A stretch of DNA of 6,204 bases from CAZGSV01 sp964528605 (GCA_964528605.1 CAZGSV010000152.1:1-6204); one strand, 5' to 3'; positions 1 through 5,128 are shown, counted from the stretch's first letter. A program made the numbers and translations. The notes: generated from the sequence alone by a model not told the origin.

Positions 1-1
1 G

Positions 2-181
2 GAGATGACGAACTCGGGGCTGTCGCTGGCACACGAGGAGGCGTTGGGTTACCTGCGGGACAAGGCGGGTAAGGCGTTCGACGCCAGAGCGGTGGAGGCG
101 TTCGTGCAGTCGTTCGCGCAGCCGCCGGAGGAGTTGGTGGCGCGGCTGCTGGGGCCGGTGGGGAGCGAGAGGCAGCGGTGA
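2..181 (+). CDS. C-terminal fragment of a probable HD-GYP domain phosphodiesterase
   Basis: The gene enters from the left edge and only its last 59 codons are visible, ending at TGA 179-181. The segment HEEALGYLRDKAGKAFDARA followed by VEAFVQSF matches the usual end of HD-GYP domains, where an 'EAL..L...aG..FDp..v.aF' helix pair closes the fold. Such domains hydrolyse cyclic di-GMP, often downstream of a sensor or receiver domain. The metal-binding HD and GYP motifs lie upstream of the window, so neither activity nor partner domains can be judged. The tail after residue 45 (PPEELVARLLGP) is a short extra helix. A general HD-domain phosphohydrolase is the main alternative. The next gene starts 75 bases downstream with its own ribosome binding site. 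Confidence 0.65.
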   Translation, partial: EMTNSGLSLAHEEALGYLRDKAGKAFDARAVEAFVQSFAQPPEELVARLLGPVGSERQR

Positions 182-187
182 GATGTT

Positions 188-222
188 GGCCGCGGCGGGC
201 GCAGGCGCGCGCCGGGCCGCGG
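188..222. repeat. GC-rich repeat and palindrome cluster between genes
   Basis: The 8-base word GGCCGCGG occurs twice in direct orientation, at 188-195 and 215-222. Between the copies is a perfect 10-base palindrome, GGCGCGCGCC, at 204-213. Because CCGCGG is itself palindromic, the two copies can also pair as a hairpin. It sits 7-41 bases after the stop of the HD-GYP-like gene. It could slow or end transcription, but no T-run follows, so it is not a classical intrinsic terminator. Short GC palindromes are common by chance in such DNA. Confidence 0.25.
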
Positions 223-242
223 TTGGGGAATAGGATTAGGTC

Positions 243-248
243 AGGAGG
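243..248 (+). promoter_or_regulatory. Shine-Dalgarno site of the Gfo/Idh/MocA gene
   Basis: A perfect AGGAGG lies 8 bases before ATG 257. This fixes that ATG as the start and rejects the overlapping small reading frame that begins at 178. Confidence 0.85.
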
Positions 249-256
249 CTGCAAGG

Positions 257-1309
257 ATGGCTCTACCGCGCAAGATAGGTTTGGGCGTGATCGGGGTCGG
301 GGGCATTGGGAAGGCGCACTGCCGCTCGATCAAGCAGATCGAGAATGCGGAGTTGGTGGCGATAGCGGACATAGACGAGCCGGTGGCGGGCGCCATTGGG
401 GAGGAGTTCGGCTGCGAGGTCTACACTGACTACCACAAGATGCTGCAGCGGGAGGACATTGAGATCATCAACGTGGCCACTCCGAGCGGCATGCACGGGG
501 AGCATTCGATTGACGCCATGAGGGCGGGCAAGCACGTATTGTCCGAGAAGCCGCTGGAGATAACGCTGCCGAAGATAGACCAGATGATAGCGGTCTCGAA
601 GGAGACCGGGATGAAGTTGTCGTCCATCTTCCAGAACCGCTTGGGGGACGCGGCGCAGCAGATTCACCGCGCAGCGCAGAGGAACGCCTTTGGGCGGCTG
701 ATCTACGGCGAGGCGTCAGTGAAGTGGCACCGGACGCAGGAGTACTACGACAAGAACGGCGGCTGGCGGGGCACCTGGCGCTGGGATGGCGGCGGGTCGC
801 TGATGAACCAATCGGTGCACTACATAGACCTGTTGCAGTGGTTCATGGGGCCGGTGAAGAGCGTACGGGCGCGCACGGCGGTGATGAACCACAAGATCGA
901 GACTGAGGACCTGGGCGTGGCGACGGTGGAGTTTGCCAACGGCGCGCTCGGGGCCATTGTGGGGACGACGTCCGCGTATCCGGGCTACTCGGCCCGGGTG
1001 GATGTGTTCGGAACGCAAGGGACCGCCATCTGGGAGAACGGCGAGATAAAGGCTTGGAACATCGTGGGCCGCGAGGACGCCAAGCCGCCGGTGGCAGGTT
1101 CGGAGGCTGCGTCCGGCACGGCGGCGGACCCGATGGCGCTGTCGGTTCAAGGCCATGCGCGGCAGATATACCTGTTTGCGCTGGCGGTGATCGAGGGACG
1201 CGAGCCGGAGGTAACGGCGCAGGACGCGCGCAAGGCGGTAGAGATCATCCTGGCGATATACCGGTCGAGCCAGACGGGAGAGCCGGTGGAGTTGCCCTTG
1301 AAGGCTTAG
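257..1309 (+). CDS. Gfo/Idh/MocA family NAD(P)-dependent oxidoreductase
   Basis: This is a complete 350-residue cytoplasmic enzyme, the usual length for the family that oxidises or reduces sugars, inositols and related polyols with NAD(P). The N-terminal Rossmann fold shows G13-V-G15-G16-I-G18. Asp38 at the end of the second strand (AIADID) is typical of NAD(H) preference. The family's EKP motif is at 97-99 (SEKPLEIT), whose lysine contacts cofactor and substrate. The C-terminal alpha/beta domain has GGGSLMNQSVHYIDLLQW at 178-195, containing the conserved His188 and Asp191 of the 'GG.l...g.H.iD' active-site signature. The start is set by AGGAGG at 243-248. The substrate cannot be read from sequence: the family spans glucose-fructose oxidoreductase, inositol dehydrogenase and many uncharacterised sugar dehydrogenases. 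No sugar kinase, isomerase or ABC transporter lies beside it to narrow this. Codon use is strongly G-ending, as in the other plus-strand genes. Confidence 0.95.
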   Translation: MALPRKIGLGVIGVGGIGKAHCRSIKQIENAELVAIADIDEPVAGAIGEEFGCEVYTDYHKMLQREDIEIINVATPSGMHGEHSIDAMRAGKHVLSEKPLEITLPKIDQMIAVSKETGMKLSSIFQNRLGDAAQQIHRAAQRNAFGRLIYGEASVKWHRTQEYYDKNGGWRGTWRWDGGGSLMNQSVHYIDLLQWFMGPVKSVRARTAVMNHKIETEDLGVATVEFANGALGAIVGTTSAYPGYSARVDVFGTQGTAIWENGEIKAWNIVGREDAKPPVAGSEAASGTAADPMALSVQGHARQIYLFALAVIEGREPEVTAQDARKAVEIILAIYRSSQTGEPVELPLKA

Positions 1310-1355
1310 GGCGTTGAGGCGAGGCCAGCCCTAGTGTGGGGGGCGCCGGCCTTCA

Positions 1356-1366
1356 TATACTATACT
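1356..1366 (+). promoter_or_regulatory. Possible -10 element (tandem TATACT) before the small membrane protein gene
   Basis: An AT-rich patch in very GC-rich DNA reads TATACTATACT, giving two overlapping TATACT hexamers (5 of 6 to TATAAT) at 1356-1361 and 1361-1366. No convincing -35 hexamer lies 16-18 bases upstream of either. If used, transcription would start near 1370, leaving a very short leader before GTG 1387. Confidence 0.3.
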
Positions 1367-1386
1367 GAGAAGGGGGGTGTTGCGCG

Positions 1387-1743
1387 GTGAGCGAGGTGCG
1401 TGATCTGGTGGCCATGGCGGCAGCAGCCGGCGTGGCGCTGTTGTTTGTGGCGGGGCTGGTTATGGCTCAGTTGCGCGGGCGGGGCCAGGTGAGGCAGATT
1501 CCCTTGGTGCTGCTGACGCTGCTGGCGGTGACGGCTGTGCCCGTGGCCATGGGGTTGGTGCTGTTCGCGGCGGGCAAGCCGGCGTTCGAGGGGCGAGGGA
1601 TGTCGCCTGGCTACTCTACCGCGGTGTGTTTGGCCCTGTACCTGGCGGTAGTGGCTGTCTGTGTGGGATTCTTCGTGTGTGTGCTGAGGGGGGCGCTCGG
1701 CGCCCCGCAGCCTCCGGCGCCGCCGCCGGTGGATGAGGCCTAG
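1387..1743 (+). CDS. Small three-helix membrane protein of unknown function
   Basis: I do not recognise this 118-residue protein. It has three clear hydrophobic segments: about residues 8-28, 38-62 and 78-101. A short basic loop (RGRGQVRQ) lies between helices 1 and 2, and a Gly/Pro-containing loop (KPAFEGRGMSPGYS) between helices 2 and 3. The C-terminal tail is proline-rich (APQPPAPPPVDEA). The basic loop suggests that the first loop and the C-terminus are cytoplasmic by the positive-inside rule. The start is GTG 1387, preceded by the G-rich AAGGGGGGTG at 1370-1379, a usable but imperfect ribosome binding site. It lies 77 bases after the dehydrogenase gene and may be co-transcribed or use its own weak promoter. 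Its TAG stop overlaps the TAG stop of the convergent CBM9-like gene. That the frame is real rests on its helix pattern, strand-consistent codon use and tight packing against its neighbour. Confidence 0.65.
   Translation: MSEVRDLVAMAAAAGVALLFVAGLVMAQLRGRGQVRQIPLVLLTLLAVTAVPVAMGLVLFAAGKPAFEGRGMSPGYSTAVCLALYLAVVAVCVGFFVCVLRGALGAPQPPAPPPVDEA
1690..1706. repeat. Perfect GC hairpin near a convergent gene end
   Basis: GGGGCGC (1690-1696) and GCGCCCC (1700-1706) form a 7-base-pair stem with a TCG loop. It lies inside the last codons of the small membrane protein gene and about 34 bases beyond the stop of the convergent CBM9-like gene. It could therefore help end the minus-strand transcript. No T-run follows on either strand, so an intrinsic terminator is only possible, not shown. 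Confidence 0.4.
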
Positions 1744-2498
1744 GGAAGCGCCTGGGGGCCGGTGAAGACCACCTGACCGAAGCGCTCCGGCAGGTGGAAG
1801 AGGGGGGTGTCGTTCCAGGAGGAGCAGCGCGGGTCGGGCTCGCCGACCGGCCTGTCAATGCGGAAGAACTGGGCGCGCCACACGACGCCGGGGCGTGGGG
1901 GCACGCCTTGCTGAGGCGGTAGGGCGGAGAGGGGGACAGCGAGTTCGGCGGCCCAGCCGTGGTCGCGCTGGGTGCGGTCCGCGACGTGGCCGAAGACGCG
2001 GGCGGCGGCCTGGATGGGATCGCAGTTCCACTGCGCGCACTTCTGCCATTCTGCCTGGGCGCCGGCGTAGGGGATGAGCAGGTCAATCAGGGCGCCGAGG
2101 GGGTTGACCTCGTACTCCAGGTAGTCGCGGGCGTCGCCATCGGGGTCGAGGTAGAGTTCGACGACTTCTTCTTCCCACAGGGGGGCATCGCGCTCCGTCT
2201 TGGTGGCCCAGGCGTCGTTGTCAACGGCTGAGAATGCCGCGTACAAGTACTCGTCGTCCCAGAGGAGGCGGACGCGAGTCTGCTGGGCGACGGGGCGTTG
2301 CTTGTGGAAGAGGTCGGTGAAGCGAGTCGCGATCTCGGCCGCGCGCCAGGCGGGATCGTTGAGCCTGCCGTCAATCACGATGGGTGTGGTCGCGCGGTGG
2401 CAGTGATAGAGGCGCAGGGGGGGCAGCGCGGTGGGCGCTGCCAGGGGGGGCTGGAGCGGCAAGGAAGAGAGGAGAGCGGCTAGGATGAGGACGTGCAC
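1740..2498 (-). CDS. Exported CBM9-like (carbohydrate-binding module family 9) domain protein
   Basis: This 252-residue protein has a hydrophobic N-terminus (about residues 2-21, with small residues near LAAP) that looks like a signal peptide, although it lacks a basic n-region. The rest is one CBM9-like beta-sandwich domain. It starts with IDGRLNDPAW (42-51), then QTRVRLLWDDEYLYAAF (73-89) as the 'T.v..lwDde.LY.af' strand pair. It continues with EEEVVELYLDPDGD (109-122), the YLEYEVNPLG region (126-135), GWAAELAVPLSAL (181-193) and the closing SWND with FHLPERFGQVVF (234-245). Classical CBM9 binds the reducing ends of sugars. Many stand-alone relatives in these bacteria are uncharacterised surface proteins, so ligand binding is inferred. 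The start is GTG 2498, supported by AGGAGG at 2505-2510 on the minus strand, 6 bases away. No catalytic domain is attached. Confidence 0.88.
   Translation of the reverse strand: MHVLILAALLSSLPLQPPLAAPTALPPLRLYHCHRATTPIVIDGRLNDPAWRAAEIATRFTDLFHKQRPVAQQTRVRLLWDDEYLYAAFSAVDNDAWATKTERDAPLWEEEVVELYLDPDGDARDYLEYEVNPLGALIDLLIPYAGAQAEWQKCAQWNCDPIQAAARVFGHVADRTQRDHGWAAELAVPLSALPPQQGVPPRPGVVWRAQFFRIDRPVGEPDPRCSSWNDTPLFHLPERFGQVVFTGPQALP
2415..2451. repeat. Paired 10-base repeat with G7 tracts flanking an 8-bp hairpin
   Basis: The word CAGGGGGGGC occurs at 2415-2424 and again at 2442-2451, exactly 27 bases (9 codons) apart. Between and overlapping them, GGCAGCGC (2422-2429) and GCGCTGCC (2435-2442) form a perfect 8-bp stem with a 5-base loop. 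The cluster covers the end of the predicted signal peptide of the CBM9-like gene, where the C7 tracts encode Pro-Pro. Confidence 0.75.
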
Positions 2499-2504
2499 GT
2501 TGCT

Positions 2505-2510
2505 CCTCCT
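2505..2510 (-). promoter_or_regulatory. Shine-Dalgarno site of the CBM9-like gene
   Basis: On the minus strand AGGAGG lies 6 bases before GTG 2498. This supports GTG as the true start. Confidence 0.75.
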
Positions 2511-2521
2511 GGGCGGCGCTG

Positions 2522-2550
2522 TTGCCGCGGGTTCTTCGGTGGCCTAGAAT
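2522..2550 (+). promoter_or_regulatory. Sigma-70-like promoter of the UROD-fold gene
   Basis: TTGCCG (2522-2527, 4 of 6 to consensus) is separated by exactly 17 bases from TAGAAT (2545-2550, 5 of 6). Transcription would begin near 2557, about 14 bases before ATG 2571. The Shine-Dalgarno-like GAGGG at 2563-2567 falls inside that short leader. This also argues against translation starting at the upstream in-frame GTG 2493, which would lie before the transcript. Confidence 0.5.
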
Positions 2551-2563
2551 CGCGCGGAACCCG
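2528..2563. repeat. Inverted repeat bracketing the -10 box
   Basis: CGGGTTC (2528-2534) and GAACCCG (2557-2563) are perfect 7-base inverted copies separated by 22 bases. They straddle the predicted -10 hexamer at 2545-2550. The placement suits a dyad operator for a dimeric regulator, but two short GC-rich arms could arise by chance. Confidence 0.4.
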
Positions 2564-2570
2564 AGGGAAG

Positions 2571-3701
2571 ATGATGAACATGGCGCAGGCGTTCCGAGGT
2601 GAAGATTACGCTGGCGTGAGGGAGGAAGGCAAGCGAAGGATTGAGGTGGCGCGGCGGTTCGAGGAAGCGGACCGGGTGCCCATAATGATGAGCGTGGCGG
2701 GGAGTTTCTTCGCGCACTTGTGCGGGGCGAACATTCGCGACTACTACACGGACATTGACACTTGCATAGACGTGCAGTTGGAGGGCATCCGCTGGTGCTT
2801 CGAGGAGTTGCAGGACGACCGCACGGGGTACGGGCTTTCGCTGGACTTGGGGCCGGTGGGGGAGGCGCTGGTGTTCGGGATGGAGATTTACTATCCGGAC
2901 GACACCTCGCCTTGGGGGGTGCGGATGATGAGGACGGTGGAGGACATTCGGCGGTTCGAGGCGCCCGATGTGGCTAAGGCGCCGGGGGTGTTGTGGGCGT
3001 TCCGGCGAGGCGAGGAGTTCAAGGCGCGGGTCAAGGAGAGGGGGATGGGGATAGGGGCCGGGTTCGGGCTGGGGATTCATCCGCCGCTGTCGTGCGCGTG
3101 CGCGCTGGCGGAGCCGGCAATGATCTATGAGTTGATGTACACGGCCCCCGAGGTCATTCACGAGTTCTTTGAGAAGTTGCTGCGGACGTTCTTCCTGCTG
3201 GCCGAGTTTCAGGACGGTTATTTTGGGAGGCGGCGGACGTCCTGCGGGCTGGCGGACGACAATAGCGCGTTCGTATCACCGGCGATGTATCGCGAGTTCG
3301 TTCTGCCCTACAACAAGCGGATATACGACCGGTACGGGCAGGAGGGACGTCACCTGCACTTTGATGGGCCGGGCGACCATCTCTTCGAGATCATTGCGAA
3401 CGAGTTGAGGGTGACGCAGCACGACATTGGCGGGTTCAGCGAGGTGGCGGCGGCGAAGCGGGCCTACCGCGGCAAGGTCTTCTTCGGGGGGGGCTTCAAC
3501 CTAAAGAGCCTGTACGGCACCTTCGAGCAGGCGCAGCCGGCGGTTGACCGGGTGATAGAGATAGGAGGGCCGGGCGGGGGCTTCTACTTCAGCGTGGGAG
3601 GGGAGACGTACGTGGGGGCGAACCCGGAGACGTTGAAGCAGGTGGTGGCGTACGTGAAGAAGAAAGGGCGCTATCCCATCGAGGGCGCGCGGGAAGCCTA
3701 A
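2571..3701 (+). CDS. Uroporphyrinogen decarboxylase-fold (UROD/MtaA/CmuA superfamily) protein
   Basis: This is a 376-residue cytoplasmic TIM-barrel protein of the superfamily that includes uroporphyrinogen decarboxylase and the corrinoid methyltransferases MtaA, MtbA and CmuA. Diagnostic parts are LSLDLGPVGEALVFG (89-103), where Asp92 aligns plausibly with the family aspartate; PEVIHEFFEKLL (193-204); and ADDNSAFVSPAMYREFVLPY (228-247). The barrel also shows HLHFDGPGD (261-269) and GGFYFSVGG followed by NPETLKQVVAYV near the end. The N-terminal arginine and 'RQAGRY' loop of true heme-pathway UroD is absent, so heme synthesis is unlikely. The zinc ligands of MtaA/MtbA (H-x-C-G plus a later Cys) are not kept: the first site reads H-x-D-G and no Cys precedes NPETL. 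The substrate is therefore unknown. ATGs at 2571, 2574 and 2580 are in frame. GAGG at 2563-2566 is 7 bases from 2574 and 4 from 2571, so the start could be 2574. The frame extends up to GTG 2493, but that would overlap the divergent gene's start. Confidence 0.92.
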   Translation: MMNMAQAFRGEDYAGVREEGKRRIEVARRFEEADRVPIMMSVAGSFFAHLCGANIRDYYTDIDTCIDVQLEGIRWCFEELQDDRTGYGLSLDLGPVGEALVFGMEIYYPDDTSPWGVRMMRTVEDIRRFEAPDVAKAPGVLWAFRRGEEFKARVKERGMGIGAGFGLGIHPPLSCACALAEPAMIYELMYTAPEVIHEFFEKLLRTFFLLAEFQDGYFGRRRTSCGLADDNSAFVSPAMYREFVLPYNKRIYDRYGQEGRHLHFDGPGDHLFEIIANELRVTQHDIGGFSEVAAAKRAYRGKVFFGGGFNLKSLYGTFEQAQPAVDRVIEIGGPGGGFYFSVGGETYVGANPETLKQVVAYVKKKGRYPIEGAREA

Positions 3702-4048
3702 CTGCCGCTGCGCACTAACAGCGCGATGCCGAGGCAGATAAGCAGGACGCCAGCCCAGCGCAACGGCGAGACCTCCTCCCGGAAGAGCAGGGCCGCGCCG
3801 AGGACGGTAATGAGGTAACTGACGCTGATGAGGGGGTAGGCGAAGGAGAGGTCGGCGCGGGAGAGGACGGCGAGCCACAGCAGGGAACTGAGGCCGTAGA
3901 GGAGGAAGCCCAGCAGGACGTAGGGGCTGCGGAAGGCGCCTAGGATTTGGAGGAGGCTGCCGAGGGGGTGGCCGCGGACTCCTTTGGAGAGGCAGAGTTG
4001 GCCTGCGGCCCCCAGGGTAACGCAGATCAGGATCAGTCCTAACGCCAT
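3698..4048 (-). CDS. Four-helix small transporter, ArnE/EmrE-like (SMR/EamA superfamily)
   Basis: This is a 116-residue integral membrane protein with four hydrophobic helices at about 2-19, 41-61, 68-88 and 96-112, matching EmrE and ArnE in size. Its features match the ArnE/ArnF branch rather than drug pumps: AGQLCLSKG (15-23) ends helix 1, LLWLAVL (56-62) ends helix 2, and AYPLIS (70-75) opens helix 3. EEVSPLRWAGVLLI (91-104) leads into helix 4. Helix 1 has no acidic residue, whereas drug-exporting SMR proteins need a membrane glutamate there, so multidrug efflux is unlikely. ArnE/ArnF flip undecaprenyl-phosphate-aminoarabinose; a similar lipid-sugar flippase role fits the UbiA-like gene 61 bases upstream on the same strand. 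ATG 4048 has AGGAGG 9 bases upstream. A longer form from TTG 4093, with GGGAGG 5 bases before it, would add 15 hydrophilic residues. Its TAG stop overlaps the TAA of the convergent UROD-fold gene. Confidence 0.85.
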   Translation of the reverse strand: MALGLILICVTLGAAGQLCLSKGVRGHPLGSLLQILGAFRSPYVLLGFLLYGLSSLLWLAVLSRADLSFAYPLISVSYLITVLGAALLFREEVSPLRWAGVLLICLGIALLVRSGS

Positions 4049-4057
4049 CAGGTGAGC

Positions 4058-4063
4058 CCTCCT
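4058..4063 (-). promoter_or_regulatory. Shine-Dalgarno site favouring ATG 4048 of the ArnE-like gene
   Basis: AGGAGG on the minus strand lies 9 bases before ATG 4048. A competing site, GGGAGG at 4099-4104, serves TTG 4093, so two in-frame starts are possible. The shorter product starts right at helix 1, as in EmrE and ArnE. Confidence 0.55.
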
Positions 4064-4109
4064 GCCTTCGTGCGAAGTCAGTTGCTGGGACAAAGCAGCC
4101 TCCCGGATG

Positions 4110-4991
4110 CTAGCGTGGCCCGGCGGCGTAGACGATGAGCACCACGGCGGCGATCCACAGGGCCAGGCTGACTATCAGCGGGACATCGGAGAGCAGCACG
4201 GCTTCCGGGCTGCCTCCTTCGCCCCGCCGGTAAACGAGGTAAAGATAGCGGAAGATGCCGTAGAGGACAAAGGGGACGCTGAGGATTAGGTTCTGGGTGC
4301 CGAACTTGTCCACCGTTTCGGGCCACATGGTATAGAGGCAGTAGGAAACGACGGTGGAGGCGGTGACCACGGAGATCATCTGGTCGAGCATGGCGACGTT
4401 GTATTCGGCGAGAAGCGGGCGATGCGCCTGTGCGGCGTCGGTTTGCAGGCTGGTTATCTCCGCGCGTCGCTTGCTCAGGGCGAGGAAGAGGGCGAGCAGG
4501 ATGGTGCAGACGATGAGCCAGGGGGAGATGTAGACCTCGATGGCGACGGCGCCGCCCACGGCGCGCAGGACGAAGCCGGCGGCCACGGTCATCACGTCCA
4601 GGATGACCATCTGCTTGAGCGCCATAGAGTAAAGCAGCATGAGGAGGAGGTAGGCGCTGAGTACGCCGGCAAAGGCGGCTTGGAGCACCCAGGCGAGTGA
4701 GAGCGAGGCGAGGGCGAGGACTACGAGCCAGACGGTGGCGCGGGGCACGCTGACCTGACCGGAGGCGATGGGGCGGAGGCGTTTGGTGGGGTGGTGACGG
4801 TCGCGGTCGCGGTCGAGGATGTCGTTGAAGATGTAGACTGCGCTGGAGGCTAGGCAGAAGAGGACGAAGGCGAGCGCCGCTCGGAGGGCCAGTTGAGGGT
4901 CAAAGAGGTCGTGGGCGAAGATGAGGCCGGCGAAGACGATGAGGTTCTTCGTCCACTGCTTGGGCCGCACTAGCGTTAGGATGGCAGCCAT
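4110..4991 (-). CDS. UbiA-family prenyltransferase, decaprenyl-phosphate phosphoribosyltransferase-like
   Basis: This is a 293-residue polytopic inner-membrane enzyme with about eight or nine helices, close in length to mycobacterial Rv3806c (DPPR synthase). That enzyme joins polyprenyl phosphate to phosphoribosyl pyrophosphate, giving the lipid-linked pentose used for cell-wall arabinan. The N-terminus RPKQWTKNLIVFAGLIF (9-25) is characteristic of this subgroup. The first Asp-rich motif is complete: N56-D57-x-x-D60-x-x-x-D64, followed by HPTKRLRPIASG (67-78). YSMALK (121-126) and LDVMTVAAGFVLRAVGG (131-147) form the second active-site region. LALSKRRAE (170-178) and PFVLYGIFRYLYLV (240-253) are also typical of the subgroup. 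ATG 4991 follows GGAGG at 4996-5000. It leads a probable two-gene unit with the ArnE-like transporter. A quinone or heme-O prenyltransferase is less likely given the RPKQWTKN and KRRAE signatures. The actual sugar donor and lipid length are inferred from the family. Confidence 0.93.
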   Translation of the reverse strand: MAAILTLVRPKQWTKNLIVFAGLIFAHDLFDPQLALRAALAFVLFCLASSAVYIFNDILDRDRDRHHPTKRLRPIASGQVSVPRATVWLVVLALASLSLAWVLQAAFAGVLSAYLLLMLLYSMALKQMVILDVMTVAAGFVLRAVGGAVAIEVYISPWLIVCTILLALFLALSKRRAEITSLQTDAAQAHRPLLAEYNVAMLDQMISVVTASTVVSYCLYTMWPETVDKFGTQNLILSVPFVLYGIFRYLYLVYRRGEGGSPEAVLLSDVPLIVSLALWIAAVVLIVYAAGPR

Positions 4992-4995
4992 CGTT

Positions 4996-5000
4996 CCTCC
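4996..5000 (-). promoter_or_regulatory. Shine-Dalgarno site of the UbiA-like gene
   Basis: The minus strand reads GGGAGGA just before AACG and ATG 4991, with the GGAGG core 4 bases away. It fixes the start of the two-gene unit. Confidence 0.7.
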
Positions 5001-5023
5001 CTTACGGGTGGGGCGAACGGCGG

Positions 5024-5053
5024 TTGGAGCCGCACGCGCACACCCTGTAAACT
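5024..5053 (+). promoter_or_regulatory. Weak candidate promoter toward the DUF6785-type gene
   Basis: TTGGAG (5024-5029, 3 of 6) and TAAACT (5048-5053, 4 of 6) are 18 bases apart. The -10 shares its bases with the opposite-strand candidate at 5049-5077. If real, the transcript would carry a leader of roughly 180 bases containing the stem-loop at 5082-5128. Confidence 0.22.
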
Positions 5054-5077
5054 ACCGACGCCGCGTCCGGAGGGCAA
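5049..5077 (-). promoter_or_regulatory. Candidate promoter of the UbiA-like / ArnE-like unit
   Basis: On the minus strand TTGCCC (5077-5072, 4 of 6) is followed after exactly 17 bases by TAGTTT (5054-5049), which keeps the important TA...T positions. The start of transcription would be near 5042, about 50 bases before ATG 4991. The spacer contains an odd palindrome, GACGC-C-GCGTC, at 5057-5067, which could be an operator. Confidence 0.35.
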
Positions 5078-5081
5078 GCGA

Positions 5082-5128
5082 GGGTGCCTTACCGGCGCGG
5101 ACGCGATCGGGCGGTGGGAAAGGCATCC
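5082..5128 (+). other. Imperfect stem-loop in the divergent intergenic region
   Basis: Bases 5082-5090 (GGGTGCCTT) pair with 5120-5128 (AAGGCATCC) as nine pairs, one of them G-U. The stem continues without a gap on the left side, 5091-5094 (ACCG) pairing with 5112-5115 (CGGT). This gives a 13-pair stem with a single GGGA bulge at 5116-5119. It lies about 110 bases before GTG 5241. I do not recognise a known riboswitch or terminator; no T-run follows. It may be a structured 5' leader or chance in GC-rich DNA. Confidence 0.4.

Noticed and set aside
178..429. Plus-strand frame of 83 codons over the start of the Gfo/Idh/MocA gene
   Set aside because: It is an out-of-frame shadow rich in Arg and Gly; the overlapping frame from ATG 257 has the Rossmann motifs and the AGGAGG.
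1959..2231. Plus-strand frame of 90 codons opposite the CBM9-like gene
   Set aside because: The minus strand has the full CBM9-like motif series and a proper start; this frame has no coherent features.
2493..2570. N-terminal extension of the UROD-fold protein from GTG 2493
   Set aside because: It would overlap the start of the divergent CBM9-like gene and contain the predicted promoter. The added residues (HVAPPGRRCCRGFFGG...) do not resemble the family; ATG 2571/2574 has a ribosome binding site.
3706..3723. Possible terminator hairpin (CGCTG / CAGCG) at the UROD / ArnE-like convergence
   Set aside because: Only five pairs with an 8-base loop and no T-run; too weak to call.
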